Assembly: GCA_902762565.1 (NCBI GenBank)
Contig: CACWOS010000036.1
Span: 1-64,000 of the forward strand
From: an uncultured Prevotellaceae bacterium
Lineage (GTDB): Bacteria; Bacteroidota; Bacteroidia; Bacteroidales; Bacteroidaceae
Reading direction: 5' to 3'
Length of the DNA: 64,000 nt
Below, one piece after another: positions 8,595 through 18,107 of this stretch. Under the pieces are notes generated by a model that was given only the letters and a program-made list of their open reading frames with translations, searched no databases and was not told the origin of the DNA. Each line of letters opens with the position of its first letter. Positions within the stretch are counted from its first letter, which is position 1. Made by a program: the position numbers and the translations under genes.

Positions 8595-9215
8595 CTATAG
8601 ATAAAAAATAGATTCTGGTCCCATATTAAATAACAGGTCAAGTATCGAGAGGTTGGGCAGAAATCCGTGCTTGTGCTGAAATACCTGCCAGTATGTTTTC
8701 GCATTGAATTCAGCATCGGGCTGTGGATGCTTGGCATTGATGACTTCACGGAAGTCAGTAATGTCTGATGTCTGATGTTGGATGTCTGATGTGTATTCTG
8801 AGGTATACTCTACGTTGGGATGGATGTCAATTAGTTCGCAGACTTTCTGTCGGATTGCTTCGTTGAAATCGAGCAAAAACTCGTATTTCTTCTCGAAAAA
8901 CGGATGCAGGTCATCTGCATAATATTCAAAGAAAGGGCTCTCGCTATAAGCACTCTGTAGGGCGTTCCAATGGACGCGTCGCCATTGGTTGTGATCACTG
9001 ATACGCAGATCCTTTGTCAGCACCTTGTCGTCAGAATGTTCTACAGGAACAGTCAATGCCTGTACACCATTGGCAGTCGCGATGACACAGCGATTGCGAT
9101 AGGTCTGCTTTTGAAACGAGTCGTACTGCTCTATCAAACAATGGTCGTAGCGATACAGTTTCTGATACCATTGTATGGGACCAAAGTAGGTCGTTTGCAG
9201 TAGAGCAGTGGTCAT
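8595..9215 (-). CDS. WbqC family protein
   Basis: A 206-residue protein with the WbqC-family signature at its N-terminus (LLQTTYFGPIQWYQKL, with NRCVIATANGVQALTVPV and HWNALQSAYSESPFFEYY following). WbqC-like proteins are often found with surface polysaccharide genes, but their biochemistry is not established. The start ATG overlaps the stop of the upstream lepB-like gene (ATGA), implying translational coupling. Residues 137-152 (EYTSEYTSDIQHQTSD) are low-complexity and encoded by a tandem DNA repeat (8761-8791), apparently an in-frame expansion in a loop. Confidence 0.88.
   Translation of the reverse strand: MTTALLQTTYFGPIQWYQKLYRYDHCLIEQYDSFQKQTYRNRCVIATANGVQALTVPVEHSDDKVLTKDLRISDHNQWRRVHWNALQSAYSESPFFEYYADDLHPFFEKKYEFLLDFNEAIRQKVCELIDIHPNVEYTSEYTSDIQHQTSDITDFREVINAKHPQPDAEFNAKTYWQVFQHKHGFLPNLSILDLLFNMGPESIFYL
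8761..8791. repeat. Short tandem repeat inside wbqC
   Basis: Three near-copies of the unit ATGTCTGATG stand in tandem within the coding frame, with TTGG between the second and third. They encode part of the low-complexity stretch of the WbqC protein and keep its frame. Confidence 0.7.
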
Positions 9216-9712
9216 TGAAGTCTAATGTTTTTTCGATGGTACAGAACAGAAACGACCTCTCCGATGATATGGCTCTCAGGGATGAAACCAATGTGTCGCG
9301 AGTCTGCAGGATTGCTGGGATTGATAGATTCCAACCAGTAATAGTCTACTTTGGCACAGGTCTTAAGACCAGGCACCAGCAGAGGACCTTCTTGTGTACT
9401 GATGGTGTCGCCAGGAACGGCTTTGCAGCGTGCGATATATAACCCAGCGATGGAATCACAGGGAACGGTAAAGGCGACAATGTCGCCTCGTTTCACAGGA
9501 CTACGCATCAGTCGGCTATAAGGCAGAATGCCATTTCCCTCAATGCGGAGACCATAGCTGCAACGGTTAATTAGCAAGCGGTCGCCATCTTGAAAGACAG
9601 GAGAAAGGCCTGAGCCATTGATGATATGTATGGAAAACGCCAACGTACGAATAGCAAGCATCAGTGCGAATGCTGATGCAAATGCTATCACGTACTTCAG
9701 CCAGTTTGCCAT
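9212..9712 (-). CDS. Signal peptidase I-like protein lacking both catalytic residues
   Basis: A 166-residue S26-fold protein with one N-terminal membrane segment (about 7-28). In active type I signal peptidases the nucleophile is the Ser of S-M-x-P and the general base is the Lys of YxKR. Here the first box reads NGSGLSP, placing Gly35 at the serine position. The second reads YIARCKAVPGD, placing Ala94 at the lysine position, with a lysine three residues later. The box around DSRHIGFIPESHIIGEV is kept. It lies between lepB (15 bases) and wbqC (4-base overlap). It may be a pseudoenzyme partner of LepB or use shifted residues (Ser34, Lys97). The frame is intact. Confidence 0.8.
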   Translation of the reverse strand: MANWLKYVIAFASAFALMLAIRTLAFSIHIINGSGLSPVFQDGDRLLINRCSYGLRIEGNGILPYSRLMRSPVKRGDIVAFTVPCDSIAGLYIARCKAVPGDTISTQEGPLLVPGLKTCAKVDYYWLESINPSNPADSRHIGFIPESHIIGEVVSVLYHRKNIRLQ

Positions 9713-9727
9713 TCTCTAAACTCTCAA

Positions 9728-11158
9728 CTATTTGATATTGTCTACAAAGCGGAATAGTCGATTCCAACGGATGCCAGAGAATCCATGACGATCAGGATCT
9801 GAGCTCCACCAGATAAAGATGGGTTTACCAACGATATGATCTTCAGGAACGAAGCCCCAGTAGCGCGAGTCAAGAGAGTTATGGCGATTGTCGCCCTGCA
9901 TCCAGTAATAGTCCATCTTGAAGGTGTACTTCGTGGTCTCTTGATCGTTGATGAATATCTTGCCATCCTTTACCTCGAGTTTGTTACCTTCATAGGTACG
10001 GATGGGGCGCTCGTAGATGGGCAGATTCTTCAGCGTCAGGTCGATGGATTCGCCCTTTTTGGGAATCCAGATGGGACCGTAGTTGTCGCGCGTCCAATGC
10101 ATGTTACCATTCAGTGGATAGATGTCCAACTCGCTGCTGTCTCTGTTGAGTGTGATGCTTTCTACCAAATCAGTGCGCTTTCTCAGCTCCTGAACGGCAT
10201 AGTTGGTCAGAGGCATGTAACCTTGGGTGTTGAGGCTCATGAGGTCTTCCATCGTAATGCCTAACTCCTGCATGATGTCATCGTTCAGACGGTCTTTCAG
10301 CTTGACATGATAGGTGTATTGCACATTGTCAGGCTCTTTATTGGCCTTTCCATCGAGGTAGATGATGTGATCTTTGATTTGCAACGTCTGTCCTGGCAGA
10401 CCCACACAGCGCTTCACGTAGTTTTCACGACGGTCTGTAGGACGCGTGTCGATGACACCATATTCCTGCTGGTTTTGCTCGATAGCCTGCTTACCAGCCT
10501 GATAGATAGCATTGAAGTAGCGAGGTAACTGTTCCTGTGTGAGCGAGTCAGGGTCAGGACGTTGCGGATATAGCTGATAACCAATCTGATAGCACATCTG
10601 ATAGTAATCGTAGGCCTGATACTGGGGTGCAGAGCAGATGGTGTCACCAGCAGGGAAGTTAAATACCACGATATCGTTAAGCTGGACCTTGCCCAATCCT
10701 TTGACACGACGATAGTCCCAGTGGGGCCACTCAATATATGACTTACACTCGAACAGGGGCATCGTGTGCTGGGTTAGAGGCATTGTCAGTGGTGTCTCAG
10801 GAATACGCGGACCATAGCTGACCTTCGACACGAAGAGGTAGTCGCCAGTCAAGAGGCTTTTCTCCAGTGAACTCGATGGAATCACGTAATTCTGGAAGAA
10901 GAACAGGTTGATGAAGTAGACGGCTACGAGGGCGAACACCAAGGCGTCTACCCACGACATCACCCACTTCACAGGTCCTTCAGACTCCTTCCACCACTGC
11001 CACTTGATTTTCTTGGTAATATAAACGTCATAGATGAATGGAATGACGAGCAGTCCCCACCATGAACCTACCCAGTAAAGGAATAATAGGTACAATATCA
11101 AGACGCAGATGAACTTCGCCCACTGCACCTTCATATTCAGCTTTTTCTTTTTCTCCAT
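9728..11158 (-). CDS. lepB: Signal peptidase I
   Basis: A 476-residue membrane-bound serine protease that removes signal peptides from exported proteins. There are N-terminal membrane segments (about 14-50 and 68-90), the catalytic Ser97 in IPSSSLEKSL and the catalytic Lys249 in NYVKRCVGLPGQ. The C-terminal DSRYWGFVPEDHIVGK box is present. It is longer than E. coli LepB (324), with a large insertion between the two catalytic boxes, as is usual in Bacteroidetes. It is transcribed after dapB and before the degenerate LepB paralogue, so it should provide the actual peptidase activity of this cluster. Confidence 0.96.
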   Translation of the reverse strand: MEKKKKLNMKVQWAKFICVLILYLLFLYWVGSWWGLLVIPFIYDVYITKKIKWQWWKESEGPVKWVMSWVDALVFALVAVYFINLFFFQNYVIPSSSLEKSLLTGDYLFVSKVSYGPRIPETPLTMPLTQHTMPLFECKSYIEWPHWDYRRVKGLGKVQLNDIVVFNFPAGDTICSAPQYQAYDYYQMCYQIGYQLYPQRPDPDSLTQEQLPRYFNAIYQAGKQAIEQNQQEYGVIDTRPTDRRENYVKRCVGLPGQTLQIKDHIIYLDGKANKEPDNVQYTYHVKLKDRLNDDIMQELGITMEDLMSLNTQGYMPLTNYAVQELRKRTDLVESITLNRDSSELDIYPLNGNMHWTRDNYGPIWIPKKGESIDLTLKNLPIYERPIRTYEGNKLEVKDGKIFINDQETTKYTFKMDYYWMQGDNRHNSLDSRYWGFVPEDHIVGKPIFIWWSSDPDRHGFSGIRWNRLFRFVDNIK

Positions 11159-11253
11159 GATTGTATCATACTTGGTTTACATGCTTTCGACGTTACGCAT
11201 CTGAATATTTGTTGCGTGAAGCATGAAATATTAACATCTTTTGGTGGCACTTA

Positions 11254-11970
11254 TTAAAATTTAAACATGTCTGAAATGGTCAGCAATCCCTGATGATCTT
11301 TGGTGTACTCTGCAGCCAGTACGGCACCAAGTGCAAAGCCCTGACGCGAGTGAGCATCATGGGTAATCGTGATGATGTCAGCCTCAGAATCGTAACGAAC
11401 AGTATGAATACCTGCGACCTCGCCGCGACGGATATGATCGATGCGCAATAGTTTGGGGTCAGTCGTGTCCTCAGCCCAAGCTTCTTTGCGGTCGATGTTC
11501 TCTAAAATGCCTTCCGCCAATGTGATAGCAGTGCCTGAAGGATGGTCGAGCTTATGTACATGATGGGTTTCTTCCATCTCGACGTCGTACTGAGGGAACT
11601 GGTTCATAATCTTCGCCAGATACTTGTTGACAGCACTGAAGATGGCTACACCAATGGAGAAGTTCGATGCCCAAAACAGCGTCTGCCCTTCCTCAGAACA
11701 CATGCGCTTCACGTCGTCACCATGTTCCTTCATCCATCCTGTACTACCGCTTACCACCTTCACGTGGTGCTTAAAGGCACGAAGATAATTGCCATATGCA
11801 GCCTGGGGAGCCGTAAACTCTATCGCTACATCAGCACTCTTGAAGGCCTCGCTGTCGAAGTCATCCTGATTGTCGATGTCGATAATACTCACAATCTCAT
11901 GACCACGGCTCAGGGCTATTTGCTCTATCATCTTACCCATTTTGCCGTAGCCGATTAAAGCTATTTTCAT
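11254..11970 (-). CDS. dapB: 4-hydroxy-tetrahydrodipicolinate reductase
   Basis: A 238-residue cytoplasmic reductase of the diaminopimelate/lysine pathway. It has the Rossmann motif GYGKMGKM at the start, EFTAPQAAYGN, and the substrate-binding ETHHVHKLDHPSGTA block with catalytic His and Lys. First gene of the dapB-lepB-lepB-like-wbqC unit, preceded by a consensus promoter. Confidence 0.97.
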   Translation of the reverse strand: MKIALIGYGKMGKMIEQIALSRGHEIVSIIDIDNQDDFDSEAFKSADVAIEFTAPQAAYGNYLRAFKHHVKVVSGSTGWMKEHGDDVKRMCSEEGQTLFWASNFSIGVAIFSAVNKYLAKIMNQFPQYDVEMEETHHVHKLDHPSGTAITLAEGILENIDRKEAWAEDTTDPKLLRIDHIRRGEVAGIHTVRYDSEADIITITHDAHSRQGFALGAVLAAEYTKDHQGLLTISDMFKF

Positions 11971-11992
11971 AATAATAATGTATTAATACGGT

Positions 11993-12001
11993 GCAAAGGT
12001 A
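11993..12001 (-). promoter_or_regulatory. -7 box of the dapB promoter
   Basis: TACCTTTGC on the minus strand, 22 bases from the dapB ATG. A clear -33 box is not visible. Confidence 0.55.
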
Positions 12002-12043
12002 ACGAAAAACAATGAAATACGAAAGGAATTAAATGTTTTTTAC

Positions 12044-12052
12044 TATCTTTGC
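12044..12052 (+). promoter_or_regulatory. -7 box of the methyltransferase promoter
   Basis: TATCTTTGC lies only three bases before the ATG at 12056, so the transcript would be leaderless or nearly so. It is divergent from the dapB promoter. Confidence 0.55.
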
Positions 12053-12055
12053 AGC

Positions 12056-13342
12056 ATGTTAATCAATGAGAAGACGTGGGAGTATATCCGTCAGCATGCA
12101 GATGACGACGTACGAAAGCTTGCTTTGCAGGGCGTGAAGGATACGGCAGTAGACCTTCAGATGGCTCTGCAACAGATTGCTGGTCGACAGACGGCACGAC
12201 GGAAGTTGCCTTCGTGGGCTGAAGTCGATGACATCGTCTATCCCCCTCATCTTAATATGGAACAATGCTCCTCTGAACAGACAGCCCGTTACAAGGCAAG
12301 CCTCATCTCCAATGCAACGCCACACTCTCAAGGAGAGAACCCCTCTCCAAAAGGCGAGGGGAATGATGCTTTTGTTGACCTGACGGGAGGTTTTGGTGTA
12401 GACTTCTATTGGATGTCTCAAGGGTTTAAGCAGCGTATCTATATTGAACAAAACGAGCAATTATGCGCCATTTCATCGAACAACTTCGAGGTATTAGGGC
12501 ACGATTGCTCTGTGTGCTGCTGTGACACAGCAACGTACTTGACTACGATGCCACACGCAAGCCTTGTTTTCCTCGATCCTGCTCGCAGAAACGAGCATGG
12601 GGGACGCACATACGGCATTGAGGATTGTTCGCCCAACGTGCTCGAGTTGTTGCCTTTGTTGATGAAGAAGGCAGACCGTATTCTGTTGAAATTGTCGCCT
12701 ATGCTCGATTGGCGCAAGGCAGTAGAAGATATCCAGAAGCCAACGACTAACAGCCAACATCTAATGGCTCGTGTCAGTGAGGTCCATATTGTCAGTGTTG
12801 ACAATGAGTGCAAGGAGCTCTTGCTATTGCTGACTCATCAGCCAAAAGAGACTTTAAGGGTGGTTTGCGTTAATAACGATGAAATGACGGAATTTGCCCT
12901 CCCTTCATCCGCACGGAGCGGAGACGTCTTCCGCTCCGAGCGGACGGCCCTTCCGCACGGAGCGGACGATGCCTTTGCTACGTCCTTCCTCTACGAGCCT
13001 AACGCTAGCATCATGAAAGCAGGGTGTTTTGATGATATTGAATCGAGGTTTCATGTCCGTCAGGTATCTGTCAACTCTCATCTTTTCCTGTCTTCCGATG
13101 AAATCGACAATTTCCCTGGGCGCAAGTTCCAAATTTCAGCCATTTCATCGATGAATAAGCTGGAGTTACGTTCAGCGCTCAAGGAGATAGAACGAGCCAA
13201 CATTGCTGTCCGTAACTTTCCCATGAGCGTCGACCAATTGCGCAAAAAGTTAAAACTTAAGGATGGTGGCGATGTATATATCTTTGCCACAACAATGACA
13301 GATGGAGCCCATAGGCTCTTTATTTGCCGTAAAATTGGTTAA
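12056..13342 (+). CDS. THUMP-like-domain class I SAM methyltransferase
   Basis: A 428-residue protein with SAM-binding motif I VDLTGGFGVDFYW (107-119), an acidic motif II (IYIEQNE) and a DPARR motif IV (in VFLDPARRNEHGG), then a C-terminal THUMP-like domain ending in FICRKIG. This architecture matches the Bacteroidetes family typified by Porphyromonas PG_1098, presumed RNA methyltransferases. Substrate is unproven. Two stretches look inserted: residues 87-103 (PHSQGENPSPKGEG core) and about 284-304, both encoded by palindromic DNA and both in frame. The start is set by the promoter three bases upstream; the next in-frame Met would remove the first 34 residues. Confidence 0.85.
   Translation: MLINEKTWEYIRQHADDDVRKLALQGVKDTAVDLQMALQQIAGRQTARRKLPSWAEVDDIVYPPHLNMEQCSSEQTARYKASLISNATPHSQGENPSPKGEGNDAFVDLTGGFGVDFYWMSQGFKQRIYIEQNEQLCAISSNNFEVLGHDCSVCCCDTATYLTTMPHASLVFLDPARRNEHGGRTYGIEDCSPNVLELLPLLMKKADRILLKLSPMLDWRKAVEDIQKPTTNSQHLMARVSEVHIVSVDNECKELLLLLTHQPKETLRVVCVNNDEMTEFALPSSARSGDVFRSERTALPHGADDAFATSFLYEPNASIMKAGCFDDIESRFHVRQVSVNSHLFLSSDEIDNFPGRKFQISAISSMNKLELRSALKEIERANIAVRNFPMSVDQLRKKLKLKDGGDVYIFATTMTDGAHRLFICRKIG
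12325..12361. repeat. In-frame palindromic element A in the methyltransferase gene
   Basis: Two small hairpins in a row: CTCTC-AAG-GAGAG (12325-12337), and CCCCTC (12340-12345) paired with GAGGGG (12356-12361). They encode the hydrophilic QGENPSPKGEG segment between the N-terminal region and the SAM-binding motif. Confidence 0.6.
12908..12966. repeat. In-frame palindromic element B in the methyltransferase gene
   Basis: TCCGCACGGAGCGGA (12908-12922) recurs directly at 12952-12966. Between them, at 12930-12944, lies a one-mismatch reverse complement (TCCGCTCCGAGCGGA). The block is more GC-rich than its flanks and encodes a serine/arginine/alanine-rich loop. Confidence 0.7.
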
Positions 13343-13346
13343 TTCT

Positions 13347-13379
13347 TTTGGCGCTTTGCGCTTTTTTTCTTAACTTTGC
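13347..13379 (+). promoter_or_regulatory. Promoter of the GNAT-like gene at 13405
   Basis: TTTG (13347-13350), a 20-base spacer and TAACTTTGC (13371-13379), a full match to the Bacteroidetes consensus. It places the true start at ATG 13405 rather than any upstream in-frame ATG. Confidence 0.8.
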
Positions 13380-13404
13380 AAAATTAAATAAAGAATATGC
13401 ATTT

Positions 13405-14559
13405 ATGCCATCAGTAGAGATTCGTAAAGTAACAAATAAGCGTGAGCTTGATGCTTTCATCCAGCTCCATTACGACTTGTATCGTGGAAATGCCTACGAT
13501 GCCCCCAACTTATATTCTGACGAAAAGCACACCTTAAGTAAAGATAAGAATGCCGCTTTTGAGTTTTGCGAGGCAGAATACTTCCTGGCTTATAAGGATG
13601 GTAAGGTTGTTGGTCGTATAGCTGGCATCATTAACCATCGTGCCAACGAGCGATGGGAAACAGACAGTGTACGTTTCGGATGGGTCGATTTCATCGATGA
13701 TATTGAGGTGTCAAGAGCACTGTTTGATGCTGTTGAGAAATGGGGCCGTTCTAAGGGTATGACGCAGATTGTAGGCCCGTTGGGCTTTACAGATATGGAT
13801 CCAGAAGGTATGCTCATTGAAGGTTTCGACCAGTTGGGCACGATGGCAACGATTTATAACTATCCTTACTACCCACAGCATATGGAGCAATTAGGCGGAT
13901 GGGAAAAGGATAACGACTACGTGGAATATAAGCTTTACGTGCCCAAAGAGGGTATGCCTGAGAAGTTCAAGAAGGTGGCAGAAATGGTGATGAAACGGTA
14001 TAATTTGCATCCCATGCACCCAAAGCGCAGTCAAGTATTTGGCAAGGAACAGTACGGACGGAAGGTTCTTGATGTCGTTAATAAGTCGTTTAGTCATCTT
14101 TACGGCTATTCACAGATGACGGAGGCACAGATTGATGAGTACCTGAAGATGTATTTCCCCATGCTCGACATGAATATGCTGTGTCTGATAGAAGACTGGA
14201 ATTTGCCTGATCACGACGTAGTAGGTATCGGCATCAGTATTACCAATATGACACGTGCTCTGCAGAAATGTAAGAACGGACGTCTTTGGCCTTTTGGCTG
14301 GTGGCACTGTCTGAGGGCCTTGAAGTTCCATAAAGCCGAATGCCTGGACCTGATGCTCATTGGTATCCTGCCTGAATATCAGCAGAAAGGTGCTAACGCC
14401 CTCCTGTTCTACGATCTGATTCCTTGGTATCAGAAATATGGCTTCAAGTGGGGCGAGACCAATGTCGAGATGGAAACCAACGAGAAAGTGCAGAGCCAGT
14501 GGCAATATCTGGAGCATGAACAACATAAACGCAGAAGATGCTATAAAAAGAGTCTTTAG
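13405..14559 (+). CDS. GNAT-fold protein, paralogue 1
   Basis: A 384-residue protein from ATG 13405, the first ATG after the promoter. The N-terminal half has an acetyltransferase-like segment (YFLAYKDGKVVGRIAGIINH) and GPLGFTDMDPEGMLIEGFD. The C-terminal half has LMLIGILPEYQQKGANALLF, resembling the acyl-CoA-binding loop of GNAT enzymes, and ends in SQWQYLEHEQHKRRRCYK. Substrate is unknown. It is closely similar throughout to the protein at 33782-34918, so the two arose by duplication. parE follows 20 bases later. Confidence 0.75.
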   Translation: MPSVEIRKVTNKRELDAFIQLHYDLYRGNAYDAPNLYSDEKHTLSKDKNAAFEFCEAEYFLAYKDGKVVGRIAGIINHRANERWETDSVRFGWVDFIDDIEVSRALFDAVEKWGRSKGMTQIVGPLGFTDMDPEGMLIEGFDQLGTMATIYNYPYYPQHMEQLGGWEKDNDYVEYKLYVPKEGMPEKFKKVAEMVMKRYNLHPMHPKRSQVFGKEQYGRKVLDVVNKSFSHLYGYSQMTEAQIDEYLKMYFPMLDMNMLCLIEDWNLPDHDVVGIGISITNMTRALQKCKNGRLWPFGWWHCLRALKFHKAECLDLMLIGILPEYQQKGANALLFYDLIPWYQKYGFKWGETNVEMETNEKVQSQWQYLEHEQHKRRRCYKKSL

Positions 14560-14579
14560 ACTTACCTTCATAACTAATT

Positions 14580-16511
14580 ATGTCAGAAGAGAATAACATA
14601 ATCCCCCAAGAAGAGGTCGTCAAGTATGATGACGACAACATTCAAACCCTTTCAGGTCTGGATCATATCCGCCTGCGTCCAGGTATGTACATTGGACGTT
14701 TGGGTGATGGTAGCTCAGCAGAAGATGGTATCTATGTGCTACTGAAAGAAGTGTTCGATAACTCGATTGACGAATTCAAGATGCGGGCTGGTGATCGTAT
14801 CGAAGTCAATGTGGAAGATAACCTCCGCATCTCCGTTCGCGACTATGGTCGAGGCATTCCCCAAGGCAAGCTGATTGAGAGTGTCAGTATCCTGAACACC
14901 AGCGGTAAGTTTGACTCCAAGGCTTTCAAGAAGTCCATTGGCTTGAATGGCGTGGGTGTGAAAGCTGTCAATGCCTTAAGTTCGCATTTCGAGGTTCGTA
15001 GTTATCGTGAAGGCAAGGTGCGCAAGGCCGTCTTTGAGTGTGGTAAGCTTATCTCCGATGTGACAGAGCCTACGCAGGACGAGAATGGTACCTATATCTA
15101 TTTTGAACCAGATAATACGAAGTTCCAGAACTATCAGTTTCACGATGAAATCGTGGAAAATATGCTTCGTAACTATACCTACTTGAATACGGGCCTGATC
15201 ATCATGTATAATGGTCGTCGCATCCTTTCGCGTCATGGCCTTCAGGATTTGCTGAAGGATCGTATGACCAACGACGCACTCTATCCCATTATTCATTTGC
15301 AGGGCGAGGACATTGAGATAGCCTTTACACATGCCAATCAGTATGGTGAGGAATATTATTCGTTCGTTAATGGTCAACATACCACTCAGGGTGGAACCCA
15401 CCAGAGTGCCTTCAAGGAGCATATCGCCAAGACGATTAAAGAGTTCTTTGGCAAATATGAGTATGGCGACATCCGAACGGGTATCGTTGCAGCCATCGCC
15501 ATCAATGTGGAGGAGCCTGTCTTCGAGAGTCAGACGAAAATCAAGCTGGGTTCAACGGTGATGTCGCCAGATGGCGATACTATTAATAAATATGTTGGCG
15601 ACTTCATCAAACAGCAAGTCGACAATTATCTACATATCCATCAGGATGTGGCAGAGGTCATCGAGAATAAAATCAAGGAGTCAGAACGTGAGCGTAAGGC
15701 AATGGCTGGTGTCACGAAATTGGCTCGAGACCGTGCTAAGAAGGCCAATCTCCATAATCGAAAGTTGCGCGATTGTCGCATCCACTTCTCAGATGTGAAG
15801 AATGATCGCAAAGAAGAGTCGTGTATCTTTATTACTGAGGGTGATTCGGCCAGCGGAAGCATCACCAAGAGCCGTGATGTCAACACACAGGCCGTCTTCT
15901 CGCTTCGTGGTAAACCTTTGAATAGCTTTGGTCTGACTAAAAAGGTGGTGTACGAGAACGAGGAGTTCAATCTGCTTCAGGCAGCCCTCGACATCGAAGA
16001 GGGTCTGGACACCTTAAGATATAATAAGGTTATAGTAGCAACGGATGCTGATGTCGATGGCATGCATATCCGTCTGCTCATCATTACCTTCTTTTTGCAG
16101 TTCTTCCCTGAACTCATCAAGAAGGGACATGTCTATGTGCTGCAGACGCCCTTATTCCGTGTTCGTAACAAACGTACGAAGATTAAGAACAAGGAGATGC
16201 GTGAGGATGGTAAGAAGGGCGACTTTGTGACGCGCTACTGCTATAGCGAGGAGGAGCGTTTAAAAGCCATTCAGGACTTGGCACCAGATCCGGAGATCAC
16301 GCGATTCAAAGGTCTGGGTGAGATATCACCTGAGGAATTCGCTGGTTTCATCGGACCAGACATGCGCCTTGAGCAGGTAACCCTCCATAAGAACGACCAA
16401 GTACAGAAACTATTGGAATATTATATGGGTAAGAACACGATGGAGCGTCAGAACTTCATCATTGACAACCTTGTTATTGAGGAAGATCGCCCAGAAGAAG
16501 AATACGACTAG
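14580..16511 (+). CDS. parE: DNA topoisomerase IV subunit B (type IIA ATPase subunit)
   Basis: A 643-residue GyrB/ParE-type subunit. The GHKL ATPase domain is N-terminal ([44 protein letters not shown]). The TOPRIM domain is C-terminal ([33 protein letters not shown]). It lacks the extra insert found in many GyrB proteins, which supports ParE. The ParC partner is not in the window. The S41 protease gene begins 5 bases after it. Confidence 0.9.
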   Translation: MSEENNIIPQEEVVKYDDDNIQTLSGLDHIRLRPGMYIGRLGDGSSAEDGIYVLLKEVFDNSIDEFKMRAGDRIEVNVEDNLRISVRDYGRGIPQGKLIESVSILNTSGKFDSKAFKKSIGLNGVGVKAVNALSSHFEVRSYREGKVRKAVFECGKLISDVTEPTQDENGTYIYFEPDNTKFQNYQFHDEIVENMLRNYTYLNTGLIIMYNGRRILSRHGLQDLLKDRMTNDALYPIIHLQGEDIEIAFTHANQYGEEYYSFVNGQHTTQGGTHQSAFKEHIAKTIKEFFGKYEYGDIRTGIVAAIAINVEEPVFESQTKIKLGSTVMSPDGDTINKYVGDFIKQQVDNYLHIHQDVAEVIENKIKESERERKAMAGVTKLARDRAKKANLHNRKLRDCRIHFSDVKNDRKEESCIFITEGDSASGSITKSRDVNTQAVFSLRGKPLNSFGLTKKVVYENEEFNLLQAALDIEEGLDTLRYNKVIVATDADVDGMHIRLLIITFFLQFFPELIKKGHVYVLQTPLFRVRNKRTKIKNKEMREDGKKGDFVTRYCYSEEERLKAIQDLAPDPEITRFKGLGEISPEEFAGFIGPDMRLEQVTLHKNDQVQKLLEYYMGKNTMERQNFIIDNLVIEEDRPEEEYD

Positions 16512-16516
16512 ACACA

Positions 16517-18103
16517 ATGAAAAAGTATGTTTTGCTTGTAGCGATGGCATCGCTACTCACCATAAACGCCTCAGCTCAGATTCGCATCAACAATGGTGCA
16601 GACTCTCCGCTGCGTAAGTTACAGATTGCTGAACTGGCCATCTCGAACCTGTATGTAGATAGTGTTGACGAACAGAAACTGGTGGAGGATGGCATTCGTG
16701 GCATGATAGAGAAGCTCGACCCTCACTCTAGCTATTCCACTCCCAAAGAGGTGAAAGAGATGAATGAACCTCTTCAAGGTAATTTCGAAGGTATTGGTGT
16801 CCAGTTTAATATGGTTGAGGATACGTTGCTTGTCATCCAGCCTGTCAGTGGAGGCCCCTCAGAGAAGATGGGCATCATAGCAGGCGACCGTATCGTATAC
16901 GTCAACGACACGACGATTGCTGGTGTCAAGATGTCGAAAGAGGAAATCATGAAGCGCCTGCGTGGTCCTAAGGGCACGAAGGTCAAACTAGGCATCGTAC
17001 GTCGCGACATCAGCGATACTCTGACATTTGTCATTACGCGCGACAAGATTCCTGTCAAGTCGATAGATGCTACTTACATGTTGCGCAAGGATGTAGGCTA
17101 TATCCGTATTGGCAGTTTTGGTGCTACTACGCACGATGAGTTCTGCGAGAGTCTGAAAAAACTGAAGAAGCAAGGCATGAAGACATTGGTGTTAGACTTG
17201 CAGGAGAATGGTGGAGGTTATCTGCAGGCAGCTGTTGATATAGCCAGCGAATTGCTACAGAAGGATGAATTGATAGTCTATACCAATGGACGTACTGTCA
17301 AGCGTATGGAATATAAGGCCAAGGGTGGTGGACTGTTCGAGAAAGGACAAATCATAGTCCTTGTCGACAGCTATACAGCGTCAGCAGCTGAAATCGTATC
17401 TGGCGCCATTCAGGATCATGATCGTGGACTGGTGGTTGGACGTCGCACCTTCGGCAAGGGATTGGTTCAGCGTCCTATTGATTTGCCTGATGGCTCGATG
17501 ATTCGTCTGACGATAGCCCATTACTATACGCCTTCAGGTCGTTGCATCCAGAAACCTTACGAGAAAGGAAAGCAGAAGGACTACCAAATGGATGTGTACA
17601 ATCGTTTGAAGAGTGGTGAACTGATGAGTGCTGACAGTGTGCATTTTGCTGATTCCCTCAAGTACTATACACTAAAAAATCATCGTGTAGTCTATGGTGG
17701 TGGAGGTATTATGCCTGATGAGTTTGTTCCCCTTGACACACTTAAATACACAAAATACCATCGTCAATTAGCGGCTAAGAGCATCATTATCAATGCTAAT
17801 CTGCGCTATGTCGATGAGCATCGTAAGCAGTTGCAACAGGAATATACGTCTTTCGAAGACTTCCGTCAGAAGTTTGAGGTTCCCCAACAGCTGATAGACC
17901 ACATCAAGGCTGAAGGCGAGAAGCAGAAGATTACGCCAAAGGATGATGACGAGTTGCAAAAGACGTTACCTTATCTTAGTTTGCAGTTGAAGGCCCTGAT
18001 AGCTCGTGACCTTTGGAACATGGACGAATACTTTACCATCTTCAATGAGACCAACGATGCTGTGCAGCGTGCCTTGCAATTGATAGAAAGCAAGAAGAAA
18101 TAA
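16517..18103 (+). CDS. C-terminal processing peptidase (S41A, CtpA-like)
   Basis: A 528-residue exported serine protease. It has a signal peptide (cleavage after ASA, about residue 20), a PDZ domain (about 90-175, GIGVQFNMVEDTLLVIQPV) and a peptidase domain with catalytic Ser289 in DSYTASAAE and Lys314 in RRTFGKGLVQ. Such periplasmic proteases trim C-termini of envelope proteins. It is probably co-transcribed with parE. Its stop lies 4 bases from the convergent dusB stop, leaving no room for a separate terminator. Confidence 0.94.
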   Translation: MKKYVLLVAMASLLTINASAQIRINNGADSPLRKLQIAELAISNLYVDSVDEQKLVEDGIRGMIEKLDPHSSYSTPKEVKEMNEPLQGNFEGIGVQFNMVEDTLLVIQPVSGGPSEKMGIIAGDRIVYVNDTTIAGVKMSKEEIMKRLRGPKGTKVKLGIVRRDISDTLTFVITRDKIPVKSIDATYMLRKDVGYIRIGSFGATTHDEFCESLKKLKKQGMKTLVLDLQENGGGYLQAAVDIASELLQKDELIVYTNGRTVKRMEYKAKGGGLFEKGQIIVLVDSYTASAAEIVSGAIQDHDRGLVVGRRTFGKGLVQRPIDLPDGSMIRLTIAHYYTPSGRCIQKPYEKGKQKDYQMDVYNRLKSGELMSADSVHFADSLKYYTLKNHRVVYGGGGIMPDEFVPLDTLKYTKYHRQLAAKSIIINANLRYVDEHRKQLQQEYTSFEDFRQKFEVPQQLIDHIKAEGEKQKITPKDDDELQKTLPYLSLQLKALIARDLWNMDEYFTIFNETNDAVQRALQLIESKKK

Positions 18104-18107
18104 CGAC

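Noticed and set aside
13348-13404. N-terminal extension of the GNAT-like protein
   Set aside because: It contains the consensus promoter of the gene, so translation should start at 13405. The same reasoning removed the extensions of dusB, argD, dut and the M20 deacylase.
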